From assembly GCA_025127975.1 (NCBI GenBank), contig JAHLYQ010000044.1:62001-126000 (forward strand): DNA of 64,000 bases, written 5' to 3'. Origin of the DNA: Synechococcus sp. CS-1331. GTDB lineage: Bacteria; Cyanobacteriota; Cyanobacteriia; PCC-6307; Cyanobiaceae. The notes beneath the pieces are model-generated. The model saw only the letters and a program-made list of their open reading frames with translations, was not told the origin of the DNA and did not search any database. Numbering within the stretch: the stretch's first letter is position 1; each line of letters starts with the position of its first letter. This document shows, piece after piece, positions 59,310 through 64,000 of this stretch. The position numbers and the translations under genes were made by a program.

Positions 59310-60662
59310 CTAACAGCGCTGCCACGGACGCTCCAGCAGGGCTGCTACCAGGGCGATGGCAGCCAGGGCCCACAGCACTGGCAGCAGGCCGTAGCGGCTC
59401 ACCACCGCGCCCGCCAGCACCAGTGGCAGGCTCAGGGCGATGTTGATCAGGTTGTTCTGCAGGCCAAAGACCTTGCCGCGCAAGTCCTCCGGCGTCTGTT
59501 CCTGGATGGTTGTCTGGGCCGGGATCGCCAGCAGGGCCGAGCCCACCCCCAGCATCCCGCAAAGCAACAGGGTCAAGACGAGGTTGCCGCGCAATTGGCC
59601 CAGCAACACCAGGCTCCAGCCGATGGTGCCCAGTCCCGTGGCGGCCAGGCGGCGGCGATTGAGGCCCTGGCCCAGCTGGGCCACCGCCAGGGCGCCGATG
59701 GCCAGGCCCAGGCCGCTCATCGCCAGCAGGGTTCCAAACTGGGTGGGGCCCAGGCCCGGGATGGCCGAGGCCAGGCTGATTGCCAGCACATATAGGGCAG
59801 CTAGGAGGCTGTAGAGCAGCACCAGTTGCACCATGGCGCCCCGTACCCGCGGCCGTTCTCGCAGCACCTGGAGGCCTTCGCCGATTTCCTGCCACACCGA
59901 GCTGCGACTGGCGGCCCGGGGTTGCTCCTGCCAGCGGATCCGGCTGATCGCCACAGCCGCCAGGCCGTAACAGAGGGGTAGCAACAGAAATTCGCCGCCG
60001 TCGATGCCGATGCGGCGCAGGCCCAGATGGAGCAGGCGCAGGATCGGGTCGCCCAGGGCGAAGCCCACGATCGTGGCCGCCATGCTGGTGGCTTGGTAGA
60101 GGGAATTGGCTGCCAGCAGCTGGTCTGAGGGCACCAGTTGGGGGATGGCGGCCTGTTCGGCCGGTGCGAAGAACTGGGTGAGCACAGACTCCAGGAAGGT
60201 CATCAGCACCAGCCCCCAGTAGCCCCAGCTCAGGCCCAGCCACAGGGGCTCCTGCACCAGGCAGAAGGGCGCCAGCAACACCAGCGCGGCCCGCAGGCCG
60301 TTCGAGGCCACCATCACCGAGCGCTTGGGCCAGCGGTCGGCCCAGACGCCCGCCACCGTGCCCAGCAGCATCGCTGGAATTGTGTTGGCCACGTAGATCC
60401 CCGTGGCCAGCAGGGTGATCATTTGGGCCCGGGTCTCGGGCAGGTCGAGGCGAATCGCCGAGGCGGCTTCAGCGAGGGCGGGATTGGCTTCCGGCGTCCC
60501 CGTCACCCAGGTCTGGGCGATCAGAAACACCATCAACACGATGTAGAACTTGTCGGCCAGCTGCGAAAAGATCTGGCCCACCCACAGACGCCGAAAATCC
60601 GGCAGGGCCAGTACGCCCTGCAAGCCCGTGGTGCGAGAACTGCCGCTCAATTTTGCCCGCAC
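59310..60662 (-). CDS. Major facilitator superfamily transporter
   Basis: 450 residues, GTG start, about 12 hydrophobic helices. The FRRLWVGQIFSQLADKFYIVLMVFLIAQ start, GVWADRWPKRSVMVASN (loop 2-3) and QTTIQEQTPEDLRGKVFGLQNNLIN (loop 10-11) match the EntS/MFS_3 group of drug or siderophore exporters. Substrate unknown. Gene order on this strand: recO cluster, MFS, glycosyltransferase. Confidence 0.88.
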   Translation of the reverse strand: MRAKLSGSSRTTGLQGVLALPDFRRLWVGQIFSQLADKFYIVLMVFLIAQTWVTGTPEANPALAEAASAIRLDLPETRAQMITLLATGIYVANTIPAMLLGTVAGVWADRWPKRSVMVASNGLRAALVLLAPFCLVQEPLWLGLSWGYWGLVLMTFLESVLTQFFAPAEQAAIPQLVPSDQLLAANSLYQATSMAATIVGFALGDPILRLLHLGLRRIGIDGGEFLLLPLCYGLAAVAISRIRWQEQPRAASRSSVWQEIGEGLQVLRERPRVRGAMVQLVLLYSLLAALYVLAISLASAIPGLGPTQFGTLLAMSGLGLAIGALAVAQLGQGLNRRRLAATGLGTIGWSLVLLGQLRGNLVLTLLLCGMLGVGSALLAIPAQTTIQEQTPEDLRGKVFGLQNNLINIALSLPLVLAGAVVSRYGLLPVLWALAAIALVAALLERPWQRC

Positions 60663-60668
60663 CTCCGC

Positions 60669-61469
60669 TCAATCCCATGATGGCGCAGGGCTGGTGCTGA
60701 GGCTGGAGCGCAGCATGTTCAGGGCCCGGGGCCGGCGGCCCAGATGCTCCTGGCACCAGTGCTCCACCAACTCGAGCAGGTGTAGCCACACCGCCAGGGG
60801 CCCCATCAGTTCGCCATCCCGCCGGCGGGGCAGGTTGGGCCGCAGCAGTCGCTGCAGCAGGGCCAGCTCCGAGGCGTTGAGCACCACCCGGGCGCCGGCG
60901 AGAGCGCCGATCACCAGACCCTCGCTGGGGATTAGGCTGCAGCGCCAGTCCCAGTTGCCCACGGGGGGCTCGAGCGGCTCGCCACTGCGGGCGCAGCGGC
61001 CCAGGGGCAGGGCGTAGCCGCCGAGGGCCAGCAGGTGGACGCTGCCCTGCACCGCAATTGCCAGGGCCTCAAGGTCGCAGCCCCGTTCCCGCACCAGGGC
61101 ATCTAGACGGCCCAGCTGCATCAGCAGATCCGCCAGCACTCCCGGTGCCGGGGCATCGCCGGGTACCAGGGCCAGGCAGAGCTCGCTGAGGGCCTGGGCG
61201 GCGGCTAGGGCCTCCAGCTGCTGGGCCAAACCGCTGTAGCTACGCAACACCTTCAGCTGTCGCACCCGCCGCAGGCCGCTGCCCCCGCCCACCAGCAACT
61301 TCAGGTGGCTCAGGGGGACGGCGGCGGCCAGGCTGCTGCGGGGTTTGCGCGCCCCGGGCACCGCAAGCCGGATCACGCCCTGGTCTTCGCTCAGCAGGGT
61401 GAGCAGGCGGTCGTTTTCGCCGAGGGGCTTACAGCTCAGGGCCAAACCTTCAAGGCTCTGTTCCGGCAC
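60669..61469 (-). CDS. recO: DNA repair protein RecO
   Basis: 266 residues from the GTG at 61469; the longer frame to 61580 overlaps deoC and is not conserved. RecO anneals DNA and loads RecA with RecR. N-terminal OB fold (LALSCKPLGENDRLLTLLSEDQGVIRLAVPGARKP), then a helical domain with a degenerate Cys region (RCARSGEPLEP..) instead of a full zinc finger. Six bases upstream of the MFS gene and eight downstream of deoC. Confidence 0.9.
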   Translation of the reverse strand: MPEQSLEGLALSCKPLGENDRLLTLLSEDQGVIRLAVPGARKPRSSLAAAVPLSHLKLLVGGGSGLRRVRQLKVLRSYSGLAQQLEALAAAQALSELCLALVPGDAPAPGVLADLLMQLGRLDALVRERGCDLEALAIAVQGSVHLLALGGYALPLGRCARSGEPLEPPVGNWDWRCSLIPSEGLVIGALAGARVVLNASELALLQRLLRPNLPRRRDGELMGPLAVWLHLLELVEHWCQEHLGRRPRALNMLRSSLSTSPAPSWD

Positions 61470-61476
61470 GGCTGGA

Positions 61477-62145
61477 TCAGCCCCGCAGCGCCTGGGCCAG
61501 GGCCACGCCGCGGCTGGTGCCCAACCTGGTGGCACCGGCCTCCACCAGGGCCAGGGCCTGCTCGAGGCTGGCGATGCCACCGGAGGCCTTGATGGCCGCG
61601 CGCCCCCTGGCCAAATCCCGCAGCTGCCCTACCTGCTCCACGGTCACCGGCGGCCCGAAACCACTGCCGGTCTTGAGGAAGCGGGCGCCGGCATCGATGC
61701 TGATCTCCACCAGCAGGGCCAGGGCCTCGGGATCGAGCCGCCCGACCTCCAGGATCACCTTCACCGGCAGGCCCAGCTCGCAGATCGCGGCGAGTTCGTC
61801 GTGGATCGGTGTGCTGCTGCGATCCGCCAAAGACCCGAAATCGGGCACCACGTCGAGTTCGTCGGCACCCGCTGCCGCCGCGGCCTCAGCCTCAGCCTGC
61901 TTCACCCCTGCCGGCACGGCCCCAAAGGGGAAGCCCACGACGGCAATCAGTTGGGGGGTAGGGCCCTTCCCTTCCCGGGGCAGCTGGTCCCTGGCGGTGG
62001 CCACCCAGCGGGAGGCGACGCACACCCCGGCAAAGCCGAAGTGGCGCGCTTCCGAGCAGCACTGCAGGATTGCGGCTGTGCCCTGGTGTGGGTCCAGCAG
62101 GGCATGGTCGATCAGGGGGGCCAGGTCGGGTCGTTCTGCCCTCAT
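61477..62145 (-). CDS. deoC: Deoxyribose-phosphate aldolase
   Basis: 222 residues. Cleaves 2-deoxyribose-5-phosphate to glyceraldehyde-3-phosphate and acetaldehyde. TIM barrel with GADELDVVPDFG, the KVILEVG Lys and Schiff-base Lys in FLKTGSGFGPPVT, and IKASGGI. Start overlaps the hpf stop (ATGA). A nucleoside-salvage enzyme sitting between recO and a ribosome-hibernation gene. Confidence 0.93.
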   Translation of the reverse strand: MRAERPDLAPLIDHALLDPHQGTAAILQCCSEARHFGFAGVCVASRWVATARDQLPREGKGPTPQLIAVVGFPFGAVPAGVKQAEAEAAAAAGADELDVVPDFGSLADRSSTPIHDELAAICELGLPVKVILEVGRLDPEALALLVEISIDAGARFLKTGSGFGPPVTVEQVGQLRDLARGRAAIKASGGIASLEQALALVEAGATRLGTSRGVALAQALRG

Positions 62146-62732
62146 GCCTCCTTGGCCTGGATCACGCCGAACCCCCCGTGGTTGCGGCGGTAGGCCACCT
62201 GGATCTGGCCGCTGGCTGAGTCGCGGAATACGTAGAAATCGTGGTCGATCAGCTCCAGCTGGTGCAGGGCGTCATCCAGGCTCATCGGCGGCATGGTGAA
62301 GTACTTGCGCCGTACGCCCGGGCTGGGCAGTTCCGGCTCCTTGCCATCCACCAGGGTGCTCCCAGGTGGCGGCAGATTGGCGGCGGCGCCTGCCTCCTCG
62401 TCGCGGGCCGAGCGGTGCACGGGCCCCTGGCTCTGTTCCTGGATGCGGTCTTTGTAGCGGTGCAGCTGGCGGCTGAGCTTGCTGGCGACCAGGTCGATGC
62501 TGGCGTAGAGGTTGTCGCTGCGCTCCTGGGCGCGGATCACGGTGCCGTTGGCAAACATCGTGACCTCGACCGTTTGCTGCGGCACCCGGGGGTTGCGGGC
62601 TACCGACAGGTGGACGTCGGCCTCCTTGACGAGGCCTTCAAAGTGGTGAATGGCTCGGCTCAGCTTGGTTTCGGTGTACTCCCGGATGGCGGGAGTGACG
62701 TCAAGATTGCGGCCATGGATCAGCAGTTTCAT
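62142..62732 (-). CDS. hpf: Long ribosome hibernation factor (LrtA type)
   Basis: 196 residues. N-terminal HPF domain (MKLLIHGRNLDVTPAIREYTETKLSRAIHHFE, about 1-105) and C-terminal dimerisation domain (about 135-190: KYFTMPPMSLDDALHQLELIDHDFYVFRD). Long forms drive 100S ribosome dimers in the dark or in stationary phase; the cyanobacterial homologue LrtA is light-repressed. Coupled to deoC by a four-base overlap. Diverges from lipB. Confidence 0.94.
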   Translation of the reverse strand: MKLLIHGRNLDVTPAIREYTETKLSRAIHHFEGLVKEADVHLSVARNPRVPQQTVEVTMFANGTVIRAQERSDNLYASIDLVASKLSRQLHRYKDRIQEQSQGPVHRSARDEEAGAAANLPPPGSTLVDGKEPELPSPGVRRKYFTMPPMSLDDALHQLELIDHDFYVFRDSASGQIQVAYRRNHGGFGVIQAKEA

Positions 62733-62783
62733 CAGATGGCAACCGCCTCAGGTGCTCTTGTGCACCAACGCTAAGAACGGCTT

Positions 62784-63467
62784 GTGATAAGCCCCAACCT
62801 CGATGCAATCCTTTTTGAAGCGACGGGTCCCGTGCCGTTCGAACGGGCCTGGGCCGCCCAGCGCCAGCTGCAGCAGCGGCTGCTGGACCATCCCGAGGGC
62901 CCTGACGCCGTGCTCTTGCTTGAGCATGAGCCCTGCTACACCCTGGGCCGCGGCGCCTCTGAGGCCTTCCTGCGCTTCGATCCCGCCGCCCCGCCCCTGC
63001 CCCTGCACCGCATTGACCGCGGTGGCGAGGTGACCCACCACGCCCCGGGCCAGCTGGTGCTCTATCCGGTACTCAATTTGCAGCGCCACGGCGCTGACCT
63101 GCACCTTTACCTGCGCCAGCTGGAGCAGGTGGTGATCGATGTGCTGGCAGGCCTGGATCTCTACGGCGAGCGGATCGATGGGCTCACCGGGGTCTGGCTG
63201 GAGGGCCGCAAGGTGGCGGCGATCGGCGTTGGGGCCCGGCGCTGGATCAGCCAGCACGGCCTGGCCCTGAATGTGGATGGCAACCTGGCCGGCTTTGCTG
63301 CGGTGGTGCCCTGCGGCCTGGGCGATCGCGGCGTGGGGCGCCTGGTGGATTGGCTGCCGGGGCTCAACTCCCAGCAGCTGCGCCGACCATTGCTGGAGGC
63401 TTTTGCCAGCCGTTTTGGCCTGGTGCTGCGGCCCCCTGGCCCCCAGGAGGAGGTGTTCAAGCTGTGA
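62784..63467 (+). CDS. lipB: Octanoyltransferase
   Basis: 227 residues, GTG start. Transfers octanoyl from ACP to lipoyl domains. RGG motif (79-81, [20 protein letters not shown]), catalytic Lys143 in GRKVAAIGV and Cys177 in VPCGLGD. Its stop overlaps the next gene's GTG (GTGA). Confidence 0.95.
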   Translation: MISPNLDAILFEATGPVPFERAWAAQRQLQQRLLDHPEGPDAVLLLEHEPCYTLGRGASEAFLRFDPAAPPLPLHRIDRGGEVTHHAPGQLVLYPVLNLQRHGADLHLYLRQLEQVVIDVLAGLDLYGERIDGLTGVWLEGRKVAAIGVGARRWISQHGLALNVDGNLAGFAAVVPCGLGDRGVGRLVDWLPGLNSQQLRRPLLEAFASRFGLVLRPPGPQEEVFKL

Positions 63468-64000
63468 CTGCTGAGCTGGCCAGGGAAATTATTTTTCGCA
63501 GCGGCGAACACCTTGTTCTGGTGGCTTCCAGTGTGGCGCTGGCCCTGCTGATCGCCCTGCCCCTGGGGCTGGCGATTCAGGCGCATCCCCGCTGGCGCCG
63601 CCTGGTGCTGGGGCTGGCCAATGCCGTGCAGACCATCCCCAGCCTGGCGATCTTTGGATTGCTGCTCACCGTGCCCCTGCTCGGTGGCATTGGCTCCACG
63701 CCGGCGGTGGTGGCCCTCACCCTCTACGCCTTGCTGCCCCTGCTGCGCGGTCTGCTCACCGGGCTCCAACAGGTTCCGCCCGGGCTGAAGCAGGCCGGGC
63801 AGGCCCTGGGGCTCAGTGGCGGCCAGGTGTTGCGCTACGTGGAGCTGCCGCTGGCCCTGCCCAGCCTGATGGCGGGCCTGCGGGTGGCTGCCGTGATCTC
63901 CGTGGGGGTGGCCACGATCGGCGCGGCGATTGGTGCCGGTGGTTTGGGGGTATTCATCTTCCGGGGCATCGCCACGGTGAACAACACCCTGCTGCTGGCC
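63464..64000 (+). CDS. ABC transporter permease, osmoprotectant (OpuC/ProW) type, partial
   Basis: Start GTG at 63464, overlapping the lipB stop; 179 codons to the window end without a stop. Hydrophobic helices with [53 protein letters not shown] (the EAA loop that contacts the ATPase) and [26 protein letters not shown]. This pattern is that of OpuCB/ProW/YehW permeases for glycine betaine, choline or similar. The substrate-binding and ATPase parts are presumably beyond 64000. Confidence 0.88.
   Translation, partial: MTAELAREIIFRSGEHLVLVASSVALALLIALPLGLAIQAHPRWRRLVLGLANAVQTIPSLAIFGLLLTVPLLGGIGSTPAVVALTLYALLPLLRGLLTGLQQVPPGLKQAGQALGLSGGQVLRYVELPLALPSLMAGLRVAAVISVGVATIGAAIGAGGLGVFIFRGIATVNNTLLLA

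Overview
The window is a GC-rich (roughly two-thirds G+C by eye), gene-dense chromosomal segment of a unicellular picocyanobacterium, most likely of the Cyanobium / high-GC freshwater-to-brackish Synechococcus group. Support comes from psbV (cytochrome c-550), plant-type petF, the ferredoxin-thioredoxin reductase variable chain, plastid-type ribosomal protein PSRP-3, a complete kaiABC clock, nblS, cyanobacteria-only families (DUF1818, DUF1825, DUF2811, a photosystem II S4 protein) and LPS genes. I see no CRISPR array, insertion sequence, prophage or defence island; this is core genome with a few lineage-specific proteins.

Layout. 1-3394 (minus): CNNM/CBS membrane protein, DUF697 GTPase, nadD and partial nadE, joined by 4-base stop/start overlaps. 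3501-7017: pepP, a HAD phosphatase, a transaldolase-family protein and PSRP-3. 7130-9199: a response regulator/histidine kinase pair. 9178-11075 (minus): atpC-atpD. 11163-13414: groES-groEL behind a perfect K-box and a perfect CIRCE operator and ahead of a clear terminator. 13427-15860 (minus): exported msrB, secG, gpmI. 16038-24750: pyrR, ftrV, an unknown membrane-anchored protein, a lid-less Hsp70, rpoZ-DUF1818, DUF2811, a membrane protein, EVE protein, murD, tRNA-Val(GAC), a PSII S4 protein. 24833-29815: serA-prmA, petF, psbV, RNase Z. 29888-36144: SpoIID-domain protein, nagB, an alpha/beta hydrolase, yebC, truB, a queuosine-precursor transporter, a methyltransferase.

36153-44998 is the most notable block: rpmA-rplU (minus) diverge from kaiA-kaiB-kaiC, and kaiC converges with a 4-base overlap on nblS-purD (minus), which diverge from an uncharacterised exported protein and purC. 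The central clock and the high-light/stress kinase thus share one compact locus. 45042-51349 is one overlapping run for the outer membrane: bamA-lpxC-fabZ-lpxA-lpxB, ending in an exported msrA. Together with exported msrB this suggests methionine repair outside the cytoplasm.

51357-64000: pepA, a GIY-YIG protein, a helix-hairpin-helix protein, an atypical LuxR-type regulator, DUF1825-tyrS, pyrF, a GT4 glycosyltransferase, an MFS carrier, recO-deoC-hpf, and lipB overlapping an osmoprotectant-type ABC permease cut by the window end. Most intergenic gaps are under 200 bases; the only larger one without a convincing gene is 20032-20335, which holds strong inverted repeats. Functions are assigned from recognisable motifs and family resemblance read by eye; no database search was run.
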